Origin: Saccharopolyspora gregorii
GTDB taxonomy: Bacteria > Actinomycetota > Actinomycetes > Mycobacteriales > Pseudonocardiaceae
DNA: 64,000 nt
Reading direction: 5' to 3'
Assembly: GCF_024734405.1 (NCBI RefSeq)
Contig: NZ_CP059556.1
Location: 2,790,001-2,854,000, forward strand
The stretch's first letter is position 1. Every line of letters begins with the position of its first letter. The position numbers and the translations under genes were made by a program. The notes beneath the pieces are model-generated. The model searched no databases, had not been told where the DNA came from, and saw nothing but the letters and a program-made list of their open reading frames with translations. Below are positions 51,969-60,438 of this stretch, one piece after another.

Positions 51969-52985
51969 GTGAAGATCGTTGCCGTCCTGTACCCCGGCCC
52001 CACCGAGCAGCACGCCGACCACTCCGGGCTGGAAATGCTCGGCAGCACCGAAGGCGCGCTGGGGCTGCGCGAGCAGCTCGAATCCGAAGGCCACGAGTAC
52101 GTCGTGCTCAGCGATCGGGACGAGGCGCTGCGCGAGCACCTGCCCGACGCCGACGTGTTCATCACGACCCCGTTCTGGCCGACCTACCTCTCCGGCGACG
52201 ACCTCCGCCGCGCGCCGCGGCTGAAGCTGGTGCTGACCGCGGGCGTCGGCTCCGACCACGTCGACTCGGACACCGCTGCCGAACTCGGCATCACCGTCGC
52301 CGAGGTCACCGGCAGCAACGTGGTCAGCGTCGCCGAGCACGCCGTGATGCAGCTGCTGACCCTGGTGCGCAACTACATCCCGGCCTACCAGCAGGTGGTC
52401 GACGGCCGCTGGGACATCGCCGACATCGCCGCCCGGTCGCACGACATCGAGGACAAGACCGTCGGCATCATCGGCATGGGCCAGATCGGGCAGCGGATCG
52501 CGTTGCGGCTCAAAGGATTCGACGTGCGGATGCTGTACAACACCCGGCACCGCCGCAGCAGCACCGAAGAAGCGGTGTTCGGCGCCCGGTTCAAGCACCT
52601 CGACGACCTGGTGGCGCAGTCGGACGCGATCGTGCTGTCCTGCCCGCTGACGTCCGAGACCAAGGGGATGTTCGGCGAGGAGCGGTTGCGCTCGATGCGG
52701 CCGGGCGCGTGGCTGGTGAACATCGCGCGCGGCCAGATCGTGGACACCGACGCGCTGGTGCGGGTGCTGGAGGACGGGCACCTCGGCGGCTACGCGGGCG
52801 ACGTCTGGTACCCGCAGCCCGCCCCCGCCGACCACCCGTGGCGCAGCATGCCGGGGCACGCGCTGACCCCGCACGTCTCGGGCACCAGCCTCGAAGCGCA
52901 GCAGCGCTACGCGGCCGGCGTGCAGGACTCGGTGCGCCGGTTCCTCGCGGGCGAGCCCCTCCAGGACGACTACGTCGTCGCCTGA
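51969..52985 (+). CDS. fdh: NAD-dependent formate dehydrogenase
   Basis: A 338-residue D-2-hydroxyacid-dehydrogenase family member with the features of NAD formate dehydrogenase: ITTPFWPTYLSGDDL, LTAGVGSDHVDSDTA, VTGSNVVSVAEHAVMQLL (substrate Asn), IGMGQIGQRIAL, NIARGQIVDTDAL (Arg), GDVWYPQPAPADHPWR (Gln) and TPHVSGTSLEAQQRYAAG (His). It turns formate into CO2 with NADH formation. It lacks the extended N-terminal loop and C-terminal tail of the 400-residue bacterial enzymes and starts more like the yeast type. ATG 51969 follows AAGGAGG. Confidence 0.92.
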   Translation: MKIVAVLYPGPTEQHADHSGLEMLGSTEGALGLREQLESEGHEYVVLSDRDEALREHLPDADVFITTPFWPTYLSGDDLRRAPRLKLVLTAGVGSDHVDSDTAAELGITVAEVTGSNVVSVAEHAVMQLLTLVRNYIPAYQQVVDGRWDIADIAARSHDIEDKTVGIIGMGQIGQRIALRLKGFDVRMLYNTRHRRSSTEEAVFGARFKHLDDLVAQSDAIVLSCPLTSETKGMFGEERLRSMRPGAWLVNIARGQIVDTDALVRVLEDGHLGGYAGDVWYPQPAPADHPWRSMPGHALTPHVSGTSLEAQQRYAAGVQDSVRRFLAGEPLQDDYVVA

Positions 52986-53025
52986 GCCCGTCGGGTGGAC
53001 GGCCCGTCCGGAACGGGCCGTCCGC

Positions 53026-54073
53026 TCAGCGCGCTCGGCCGTGGCGCCAGCGGACGATCCGCTCCACCAGGCGCATCGTCCGGGCCGTGCGCTCGAAGCT
53101 CATCAGCGCCATGCCCGGGAGCGCGAACCGCTGCCGGGTCAGCGAGTGCGATCGGCTGAACTCCAGCAGGCCCTCCGCGCCGTGGATGCGGCCGAACCCG
53201 GAGGCGCCGACCCCGCCGAACGGCAGCGCCGCCACCGCCGCGAAGCCCAGCACCGCGTTCACCGAGGTCGCCCCGGCGCGGATCCGCCGCGCGATCTCCA
53301 TGCCGCGCCCGCGGGAGAACACGGTTGCCGCCAGCCCGAACTCGGTGGCGTTGGCCAGCCGCACCGCCTCGTTGACCGACTCCACGGTGCGGACCGTGAC
53401 CGTCGGGCCGAAGGTCTCCTCGCGGACGGCGGCGGAATCCTCGTCCGCGTCCACCAGCAGCACCGGATCCACGTACGGCGGGCGCACCGACTCCGCGCCG
53501 CCGACCCGGGCCGTGGCGCCGTGCGCGAGCGCGTCCGCGACGTGCCCGCGCACGATCTCCACCTGCGCGGGCACCGTCATCGGCCCGTAGTCCACCCCGG
53601 CCCGCACCCGGCGAGCGCGTAGGCGATGGAGCCGTTCGGGGTGAACAGCGGGTAGTTCCACGGCCCGATCACGCCGACCACGCCCAGCGGACGCTGCTCG
53701 ACCCGCGCCGCGTGGTTGGCCATCAGCGCGCCGGGGGAGACCGACCGGGGACGCAGCACCGAGCGGGCGTGGCGCGCGGCCCAGCGGATGTGCTCCAGGG
53801 TGAGGGTGAGTTCGAGGAACACGTCGTCGCGGGGCTTGCCGTTCTCGGCGCGGACGAGCGCGGTGATCTCCTCGCGTGCCGGGTCAGGTGCGCGGCCCAG
53901 CGCAGCAGGCGGCGTTCCCGGTCGGCGAAGCCGAGGCCCGCCCACCAGGTCGAGGCCTCGCGGGCGCGGGCGACGGCGGCGGCGACCTGCTCGGAGCCGT
54001 CGACGTCGAACTCGGCGACCAGGCCGCCATCAGCGGGATCGGTGGACCGCAGCCGCGGTGTCGGGTCGGTCAT
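53026..54073 (-). pseudogene. Broken aldehyde dehydrogenase gene
   Basis: Reading leftward, frame 1 (from ATG 54073) gives a normal aldehyde-dehydrogenase N-terminus to LLRWAAHLTRHAR. Near 53885 it shifts to a second frame, EEITALVRAENGKPRDD through GVVGVIGPWNYPLFTPNGS. Then the gene jumps at about 53600 to VDYGPMTVPAQVEIV and FGPTVTVRTV, PFGGVGASGFGRIHG and the C-terminus in the third frame. About 150-200 residues are missing, including most of the NAD fold and the active-site cysteine. It cannot be active. It sits 40 bases from formate dehydrogenase, convergent with it. Confidence 0.9.
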
Positions 54074-54079
54074 GGTCGC

Positions 54080-55222
54080 TCACAGCCCGTAGGTCTTGCC
54101 GATGATGTCGCGCTGGATCTCGCTGGTGCCGCCGTACACGGTGGACACGACGGTGGAGCGCAGCAGCGCCTCCATCCCGTACTCGGTGGCGTAGCCGTAG
54201 CCGCCGAGCATCTGCATCCCTTCCAAGGACACGTGCTTGGCCAGCTCGGTGCACTTGAGCTTCGCCATCGACGCCTCGCGCGGAAAGGTGCGCTCCGGTG
54301 CCTCGTCGATCTGCCGCGCCACGTCGTCGACGAGCAGCCGGGCGCATTCCAGTTCCGTGGCCATGTCGGCGATCCGGTGCCGCAGCGCCTGGAAGGTGCC
54401 GATGGGGCGGCCGAACTGCTCCCGTTCCTTCACGTAGGCCACGGTGTCGTCGAACGCGCGGCGCGCGGTGCCGAGCATCAGCGCGGCGAGGATCATCCGC
54501 TCCAGGTTCAGCCCGGCCATCAGCTGCTTCCAGCCCTGGTCCACGGTGCCGACCACGGCGTCGTCGGGCAGGAAGCAGTCGGTGAAGTACAGGTCGTTGA
54601 CCTCGCGCCCGCCCATGGTGTCGATGCCCTGGATCTGGAGGCCGGGGGTGCCGGTGGGCACCACGAACTGGGTCAGCCCCTCGTGCTTGGTGCCGCCGGA
54701 CCCGGTGCGGGCGATGAGCAGCACGTGGTCGGCGAGGTGCGCGTTGGAGCACCACGTCTTCTGCCCGTTGACCACCCAGCCGCCGTCGCGCCGCTCGGCC
54801 TTGCAGGTGAGCGCGCCGACGTCGGATCCGGCGCCCGGCTCGGACATGGAGATCGCTTCGACCCGGCCGCGCACGACGCCTTCGAGGATCGTGCGCTTCT
54901 GCTCCGGCGTGCCGAACTTCGCGTAGGCGGCGGCGGAGATGATGGTGGTGGCGAAACCGCCGATGGGGGCGCGGCCGTAGGCGGTCTCCTCCAGGAACAG
55001 GCACAGGTCGGTCATGCCGAGCCCCGCGCCGCCGTGCTCCTCGGGGATGTGGACGCCCAGCCAGCCCAGATCGGCCATCTTGGCGTAGAGCTCCTGGTTG
55101 TGCAGGTGCGTCCCGCCGTCGGTGAGCTCGTCGCGCTGCTGCTTGCTGCCGCATTCGCGGCGGCAGAACTCGGAGATCGCCTGGACGAAGTCGCGTCGCT
55201 CGTCGCTGAGGACTCGGGGCAT
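54080..55222 (-). CDS. Acyl-CoA dehydrogenase
   Basis: A 380-residue flavoenzyme with the normal order: helical N-terminus, IPEEHGGAGLGMTDLCLFLE, AISMSEPGAGSDVGAL (FAD/substrate strand), GGWVVNGQKTWCSNA, REQFGRPIGTFQALRHRIAD and the C-terminal QMLGGYGYATEYGME and YGGTSEIQRDIIGK. It oxidises acyl-CoA to enoyl-CoA and passes electrons to ETF. ATG 55222 follows GGAAGGAA. A 13-base motif upstream is shared with the region before the tandem TetR gene, its likely regulator. Confidence 0.92.
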   Translation of the reverse strand: MPRVLSDERRDFVQAISEFCRRECGSKQQRDELTDGGTHLHNQELYAKMADLGWLGVHIPEEHGGAGLGMTDLCLFLEETAYGRAPIGGFATTIISAAAYAKFGTPEQKRTILEGVVRGRVEAISMSEPGAGSDVGALTCKAERRDGGWVVNGQKTWCSNAHLADHVLLIARTGSGGTKHEGLTQFVVPTGTPGLQIQGIDTMGGREVNDLYFTDCFLPDDAVVGTVDQGWKQLMAGLNLERMILAALMLGTARRAFDDTVAYVKEREQFGRPIGTFQALRHRIADMATELECARLLVDDVARQIDEAPERTFPREASMAKLKCTELAKHVSLEGMQMLGGYGYATEYGMEALLRSTVVSTVYGGTSEIQRDIIGKTYGL

Positions 55223-55303
55223 GGTCGTTTCCTTCCGGGATGGCCGGACGTGATCCCTCGGAGAGTGGTCGGCCGCGGCGGGCCGGACCTCCGGTGAACT
55301 GTA

Positions 55304-55316
55304 AATCCCGATTAAC
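55304..55316 (-). promoter_or_regulatory. Candidate TetR site upstream of acyl-CoA dehydrogenase
   Basis: On the minus strand this reads GTTAATCGGGATT, 82 bases upstream of the acyl-CoA dehydrogenase ATG and in an AT-richer stretch. The same pattern, GTTAATC-n3-ATT, occurs at 56741-56753 upstream of the tandem TetR gene. Two matching sites around one regulator suggest an operator. Confidence 0.5.
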
Positions 55317-55437
55317 TTAGTGGCAAGGACGTGCCGATCCACCTGCTACGACGGGGAAAAACCAGCTTGCGGAGCAATGCGCGTGCGATTCACGGTTCAC
55401 CCGAGCGGTCGCTCCGGTTGCGCCGGACGCGGTGCGG

Positions 55438-56628
55438 TCAGACGCGGTGCAGCACGTCCAGCGCGAGGTGCGCGGCCTGCTCCGGGGTGGCCGGCTGCGC
55501 GCTCGCCATCGCCAGGTCGTTGATCATGTTCAACGCGGCCTGCGCGGTCACCTGCGCGTGCTGGGCGTCCGGGCGCACCCGCTCGGCCACCAGCGTCCAC
55601 TGCCGCACGTGGTCGCGCTGCGCCCGCCGCAGCTCGTGCCGGTCCCCGGTGGGCAGGTTCTTGTACTCCGAGAGGTAGACGGCGAGCAGGTCCCGGTTGC
55701 GGAACGCGAAGTCCACGTAGGCGGCGACCAGCCCGCGCCGCGCGGCCTCGGCGTCCGGGGCGTCGGCCACCGCCTGCCCGCACGCCGAGGTGAGCCGGTC
55801 GGCGGCCCGGTAGTACACCGCGGCCAGCAGGTCGGCCTTGCCGCTGAAGTGGCGGTACACGCTGGAAGCGTTGATGCCCGCCGCGGTGCCGATCTCCTCC
55901 ATGCTCACCGCGTGGAAGCCGCGCCGCCGGAACAGCGGCACGGCCGCGGCCAGCAGCTTCTCCCGCCGCGCGGCCAGGTCGGGGACCCCGTTCCCGGCCG
56001 GTGCGGCCGAGGTGGGGGAGTCGGCGGGCGGATCGGCGGCCAGCAGCACCGCCGCGATCGAGCACAACCTCGCCTGGGCCACCTTGTCGCCGAGCGCGAC
56101 GCGGTGCGTGGACCAGCCGGCGATGCCGCTGAGCGAAGCCGAGGCCAGCAGCCGTGCGGTGGCCGCGGGCAGTTCCGGGCGCACCGCGGCGAGCCGGTGC
56201 GCGAGGACCGAGATCAGGTCGCCCAGGCAGCGGGCCACGTGCCTGCGGTCCTCGTCGTCGAGGTGGCGCGCTTCCCACTGGTAGAGCCGGATGCTGCGGC
56301 GGCGGTGCACGACCAGTTCGGCGACCGCCCGCACGACCGCGTCCAGCTTGTCCCGGTCGCTGCCGGGTTCGGCGTCGGCCCGCCGCGCGCATTCGGTGAG
56401 CGCCGCGGCGAACTCGCGGGCCGCGTGGGCGAGGATGCCCTGCTTGTTGGGGAAGTGGCGGTAGATCGCCGGTCCGGTGATCCCGGCGGCGGAGGCGATC
56501 TCGCCGAGGCCGACGCCGTGGTAGCCGCGTTCGCTGAACAGCTCCGCGGCGATGGCGGAGATCTGCGCCCGCCGGTCGCCGGTGCGCCGCCGCGAGGTGC
56601 CGGTGCCGCGCGTGCCCGGAGATGCCAT
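55438..56628 (-). CDS. Tandem double-TetR regulator
   Basis: A 396-residue protein made of two complete TetR units. Unit 1: HTH at about residues 19-64 (ISAIAAELFSERGYHGVGLG, ITGPAIYRHFPNKQG) with a ligand domain to about 205. Unit 2: HTH at about 222-268 (LLAAAVPLFRRRGFHAVSME, INASSVYRHFSGKAD) with a second ligand domain. TetR proteins are normally 190-230 residues and dimerise; here one chain carries both halves. ATG 56628 is used. It lies upstream of the acyl-CoA dehydrogenase on the same strand and likely controls it. Confidence 0.88.
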   Translation of the reverse strand: MASPGTRGTGTSRRRTGDRRAQISAIAAELFSERGYHGVGLGEIASAAGITGPAIYRHFPNKQGILAHAAREFAAALTECARRADAEPGSDRDKLDAVVRAVAELVVHRRRSIRLYQWEARHLDDEDRRHVARCLGDLISVLAHRLAAVRPELPAATARLLASASLSGIAGWSTHRVALGDKVAQARLCSIAAVLLAADPPADSPTSAAPAGNGVPDLAARREKLLAAAVPLFRRRGFHAVSMEEIGTAAGINASSVYRHFSGKADLLAAVYYRAADRLTSACGQAVADAPDAEAARRGLVAAYVDFAFRNRDLLAVYLSEYKNLPTGDRHELRRAQRDHVRQWTLVAERVRPDAQHAQVTAQAALNMINDLAMASAQPATPEQAAHLALDVLHRV

Positions 56629-56713
56629 GAGTGATACCTCCGTTGCTCGCCGCACCGTCGCGCGCCGACTTTACACTTCGGCGCTCTCGGTGGCAGAGCT
56701 GGCGGTCGTGGCC

Positions 56714-56753
56714 TTGACGGTCTTCGACGACGGCACCTATGTTAATCATAATT
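56714..56753 (+). promoter_or_regulatory. Promoter and candidate operator between tetR and sigma gene
   Basis: TTGACG (56714-56719) and TATGTT (56738-56743) are 18 bases apart, a plausible vegetative promoter for the rightward sigma gene. GTTAATCATAATT at 56741-56753 overlaps its -10 box and matches the motif at 55304-55316. The tandem TetR could thus repress both the sigma gene and, in the other direction, itself. Confidence 0.55.
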
Positions 56754-56849
56754 CGCATCGCGCCCGGGTTGTCGACCCGCACGTGGAGGAGCCACCGCGC
56801 CCGGTGCGCCGACCCTTCCCCGGATCACCGTCGATCGTGGAGGCGCCCA

Positions 56850-56924
56850 GTGAACGACACCGCAGGCAGCAGGCGACCACCCGGCGCGACCCCGGTGCCC
56901 CGGCGTTCCGGGCGGGCGGCATGA
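56850..56924 (+). CDS. Short upstream ORF before ECF sigma factor
   Basis: GTG 56850, six bases after GGAGGC, opens a 24-codon basic frame (MNDTAGSRRPPGATPV...) whose TGA overlaps the sigma-factor ATG as ATGA. The sigma ATG itself has only a weak ribosome site, so coupled translation is likely. Alternatively the sigma factor starts further upstream in its own frame, for example at GTG 56837, and this frame is chance. Confidence 0.35.
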   Translation: MNDTAGSRRPPGATPVPRRSGRAA

Positions 56925-57523
56925 CCGCCGCGGTGCGCGTCCCGCAACCGCTGACCGGGGACGCGGCGTGGGAACTGGTCGAACGGGCCCAGCGCGGTGA
57001 CCGGATCGCGTTCGGCAGGCTCTACGAGCGGTACCGCCCGCTGGTCAGCAACTTCCTGTGCGCGCGGATCCACGACTTCAGCACCGTCGAGGACCTCGTG
57101 CACGAGACGTTCGCGCGAGCGCTGCACAACATCCGCACCGTCCGGCGCGGCAGCGACGATCCGGGCGCGTGGTTCGTCACCATCGCCCGCCACCTGCTGC
57201 TGGATCACCTCAAGTCCGCGCGCAACCGCCGCGAGGTCGTCACCGCCGACTTCGACCCGGACCGGCGCAGCGCCGACGCGCTGGAGGACCTGGTGCTGGA
57301 CCGGTTGATGGCCGACCGGCTGTGGTCCCGAGCCGGTGACCTCAGCGACGACCAGCACCGCTGCCTGGTGCTGCGGTTCGCGCTGGGCCTGACCGTGGAG
57401 CAGACCGCCAGCCGGATGGGGCGCGATGGCGGCGCGGTGCGCGCCCTGCAGTACCGGGCGGTCCGGCGGCTCGGCGCGCTGCTGCGCGAGGACTGCTGGG
57501 AGCACGTCCCGCATCCCCGGTGA
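56921..57523 (+). CDS. ECF-type RNA polymerase sigma factor
   Basis: A 200-residue sigma factor. Region 2 is FGRLYERYRPLVSNFLCARI with EDLVHETFARALHNI and WFVTIARHLLLDHLKS; region 4 is LSDDQHRCLVLRFALGLTVE with RDGGAVRALQYRAVRRLG. This is the ECF layout without regions 1 and 3. No anti-sigma factor with membrane helices follows, so its control may lie in transcription or the upstream ORF. The start at ATG 56921 is the first with homology soon after. Confidence 0.9.
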   Translation: MTAAVRVPQPLTGDAAWELVERAQRGDRIAFGRLYERYRPLVSNFLCARIHDFSTVEDLVHETFARALHNIRTVRRGSDDPGAWFVTIARHLLLDHLKSARNRREVVTADFDPDRRSADALEDLVLDRLMADRLWSRAGDLSDDQHRCLVLRFALGLTVEQTASRMGRDGGAVRALQYRAVRRLGALLREDCWEHVPHPR

Positions 57524-57923
57524 CCGCATCGCCCCCGGCTCGCTTCCGGCCGGACCGGGAGGCCGCGGCGGTGCTCCGCGGAGATCCGGCGTCCTTCGAA
57601 CCGGCCCGGTGCCATGCGCATGCTCGATGTGCTCCGCCATCGGCGGGGTGGCCTGCCGCGGCGCGCAGGAACCCGCCGACGACCGGTGCGCTGGACGGCG
57701 CGCAGCAGGATCGACGTGCCGGCGCCTCCCGGTCGTCGGCTGCGGCGACAGCGCGCTCGCCCGGTCGGCCCCCGGCCGGCGTCGGCCGGGAACCCGCCGG
57801 GCGGGCCCGCAACGCGGTGGCGGCCGCCGTCGAACACCTCGACGGCGGCCGCACCGAACCGCGTCCCTCAGCGGCCGCGCCGCGCCCGCGTTCGACGACG
57901 ACGGCACCGGCGGGCCGGGTGGC
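57524..57923. other. 400-bp stretch without recognisable gene
   Basis: Between the sigma stop and the aldo/keto reductase stop. A + strand frame begins with GTG 57520 overlapping the sigma stop and runs to 57996. Its sequence is Arg/Ala/Pro-rich, matches nothing I know and runs into the convergent reductase gene, so I do not call it. A decayed gene is possible. Confidence 0.4.
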
Positions 57924-58964
57924 TCAGCCGTGCAGCGCCCGGTCCGGAACGCCGAACCGCTCGGAGGCGCTCAGCTCCTGGTGCCAGTGCGGGTAGATCA
58001 GGTACGGCTTGCTGATCTCGTCGAGCTTCCGGAACTCGTCGTCGCTGAGCCGCACCTCGGTCGCCCCGAGGTTGTCCCGCAGCTGCTCGTCCTTGCGGGC
58101 GCCGATGACCAGCGAGGTGACCCCCGGCTTGCGCAGCAGGTAGGCCAGCGAGATCTGCGCCGGGGACACCCCGTGCGAGGAGGCGATGTCCACCACTTCC
58201 TCGATGGTGTCGTAGAGCTTCTCGGCGTCGCGCACCGGTGGCTCGTTCCAGTCCTCCTCCAGGTGCCTGCCGTCGGCGGCCTGCTGGCCGCGCCGGTACT
58301 TGCCGGACAGCAGCCCGCCGGCCAACGGGCTCCACACCAGCACGCCCAGGCCCTGGTCGATCGAGGCCGGGATCAGCTCGTACTCGGCGTCGCGGCTCTC
58401 CAGCGAGTAGTAGATCTGGTTCGCCACGAACCGCTGGTAGCCGAGCCGGTCCGCCAGGCCCAGCGCCTTGAGCAGCTGCCAGCCCGCGTAGTTGGACACC
58501 CCCAGGTAGCGGACCTTGCCGGAGCGGACCAGCGTGTCCAGCGCTTCGAGGGTCTCCTCCAGCGGCGTCTGCCCGTCCCACTCGTGCACGTGGTAGAGGT
58601 CGATGTGGTCGGTGTCGAGCCGGCGCAGGCTGGCCTCCGCCTGCGAGATGATGTGGTGCCGGGAGAGCCCGGCGTCGTTCGGGCCGTCGCCCATGACCAT
58701 CCGGACCTTCGTGGAGATCAGCACGTCGTCGCGCTTGTCCGCGATGGCCTTGCCGACGATCTGCTCGGCGACGCCGGTCGAGTACATGTTCGCCGTGTCG
58801 ATCAGGTTGACCCCGGCGTCGAGGCACATGTCGATCTGCCGCTTGGCGCCGTCGACGTCCACGTTGCCGAGCTTGGCGAAGTTGCCCTCGCCGCCGTACG
58901 TCATCGTGCCCAAGGTCAGCGTCGAGACACGCAGTCCGGATCGTCCCAGCTGGCGGTACTCCAC
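57924..58964 (-). CDS. Aldo/keto reductase
   Basis: A 346-residue NADPH-dependent reductase of the AKR fold. The catalytic tetrad is visible: Asp and Tyr in NLIDTANMYSTGVAEQIVG, Lys in VLISTKVRM, His in DLYHVHEWDGQT. GVSNYAGWQLLKALGLADRL and SLVIGARKDEQLRDNL give the substrate and NADPH parts. GTG 58964 follows GGAGGA; the frame runs 18 codons further without homology. Likely reduces aldehydes or ketones of unknown identity. Confidence 0.92.
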   Translation of the reverse strand: MEYRQLGRSGLRVSTLTLGTMTYGGEGNFAKLGNVDVDGAKRQIDMCLDAGVNLIDTANMYSTGVAEQIVGKAIADKRDDVLISTKVRMVMGDGPNDAGLSRHHIISQAEASLRRLDTDHIDLYHVHEWDGQTPLEETLEALDTLVRSGKVRYLGVSNYAGWQLLKALGLADRLGYQRFVANQIYYSLESRDAEYELIPASIDQGLGVLVWSPLAGGLLSGKYRRGQQAADGRHLEEDWNEPPVRDAEKLYDTIEEVVDIASSHGVSPAQISLAYLLRKPGVTSLVIGARKDEQLRDNLGATEVRLSDDEFRKLDEISKPYLIYPHWHQELSASERFGVPDRALHG

Positions 58965-59532
58965 TGTTGTTCCTCCTGTCGGCGTGCGCGGCGGACCGGT
59001 CGCGGTCCCCAGGATCAACGATCAGCGGAAGGGTGTTGTTCCCGGTCCCGACCGCGACCGGACGCGTTCACCCTTCCCGGTGGAGCGCCAGGTGCTCGTG
59101 GTGGACTACGCCGTCCCGGACGTCACCGGTCGCGGTGAACCCGGTGTCGTCGACGTCGTCGAGGTGACTCCCGGTGACGGTGCGGCCGCCGGTGCGGGCG
59201 GGGCCTCGTCGTAGCGCCCGTCGGCCCGCGGCTCCTGGCGGAGGTGGCCCGTCGGCGGTCACCCACGTGCCGGCCACGCCCACCGGCCGTCCTGTTCGGG
59301 CTCCCGATCGCGTTCGTGCCGAGCCGAGCAGGCGGGCCGGGCGGTAGGTGGCGGGGAGGCGGCGCGGCCCCCGGGTTCCTTGCGCCCGCCACCAGTTGAG
59401 TACACAGTGGACTGAGTCCGGTAACGCGAATTCCCTTCACCACACGAAGGTGTTCCTCCGTCCTGCGTGGCGACCGGTGCCGGTCCTAGTCTTGCCGGAC
59501 CACCCAGGTCGCAGGCGGGTGAGGGGGCCATT
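58965..59532. other. 568-bp stretch without recognisable gene, upstream of hopanoid operon
   Basis: It separates the leftward reductase gene from hpnC. Short frames on both strands are Arg/Gly/Pro-rich without homology. It must hold the reductase and hopanoid operon promoters. I cannot assign either with confidence; the AT-richest part is near 59395-59440. Confidence 0.5.
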
Positions 59533-60438
59533 GTGGACATGTCACGGGCTCGTGGACGACCTGCCCACGAGCGCACCACCGCGCGGGTACCGGACTTCGC
59601 GGCGCAGCTGCCCGACAGCGCGGCCGTGCTCGCGCGGGCCGACGGCGAGAACTTCCCCGTCGCGGCGCGAGTGCTGCCGCGGGGCCCGCGCACCCACCTG
59701 ATGGCGCTCTACGGCTACTTCCGGCTCGTCGACTACGCCGGGGACGACGCGCCCGGCAACCGCGAAGTCCTGCTCGACCACCTCGAAACCGACCTCGGCC
59801 ACGCCTACCGCGGCACCCCGCGGCTCCCGCTGCTCAAAGCGCTCGCACCCACCATCCGCGCCTGCGGCCTGCCGCAGGAGGTGCTGGTGCGGCTGATCGA
59901 CGCGAACCGGCGCGACCAGCACGTGCACCGCTACCGCACCTTCACCGAGCTCGTCGACTACTGCGCGCTCTCGGCGAACCCCGTCGGCGAATCCGTGCTG
60001 CACGTCTTCGGCTGCGCCCGTCCCGACCTGGTCGCCCTCTCCGACCGCATCTGCACCGCGCTGCAGATCCTGGAGCACTGCCAGGACGTGCTCGAAGACC
60101 ACCGCGCGGGCCGCGTCTACCTGCCCGAAGCGGACCTGCGCCACTACGGCTGCGCGCCCGAGGAACTGGAATCGGGCCCGGTCCCCGCGCACTGGCGGGC
60201 GCTGCTGCGCTTCCAGGTCGTGCGCGCGCACCGGATGCTCGAATCCGGCGCGCCCCTGGTCGGCAAGCTGCCGATGCCCGCCCGGCTCGCCGTCGCCGGG
60301 TACGTGGCGGGCGGACGCGCCACCGTCCACGCGTTCACCGCCGCCCGGTTCGACCCGATCAGCGGCGACGTGACCCCCGCCCGCGCCCGCACCGCCGCCG
60401 AATCGGTGCGCTTGCTGCTGTCAGGAGGTACCTGGTGA
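59533..60438 (+). CDS. hpnC: Squalene synthase HpnC
   Basis: A 301-residue trans-prenyl transferase. The two Asp-rich regions are altered as in HpnC: LMALYGYFRLVDYAGDDAPG for the first, LQILEHCQDVLEDHRAGRVYLP for the second. In the three-enzyme route HpnC turns presqualene diphosphate into hydroxysqualene. GTG 59533 is chosen because GAGGGGG is six bases upstream; ATG 59539 is possible. It opens the hopanoid operon and overlaps hpnD by GTGA. Confidence 0.92.
   Translation: MDMSRARGRPAHERTTARVPDFAAQLPDSAAVLARADGENFPVAARVLPRGPRTHLMALYGYFRLVDYAGDDAPGNREVLLDHLETDLGHAYRGTPRLPLLKALAPTIRACGLPQEVLVRLIDANRRDQHVHRYRTFTELVDYCALSANPVGESVLHVFGCARPDLVALSDRICTALQILEHCQDVLEDHRAGRVYLPEADLRHYGCAPEELESGPVPAHWRALLRFQVVRAHRMLESGAPLVGKLPMPARLAVAGYVAGGRATVHAFTAARFDPISGDVTPARARTAAESVRLLLSGGTW

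Noticed and set aside
57520-57996. 158-codon + frame that overlaps the sigma-factor stop by GTGA
   Set aside because: Tempting as an anti-sigma factor, but it has no membrane segment or zinc motif, is Arg/Ala-rich, and runs 70 bases into the convergent aldo/keto reductase.
58965-59532. Short frames on both strands before hpnC
   Set aside because: No homology, poor starts and mutual overlap; treated as non-coding.
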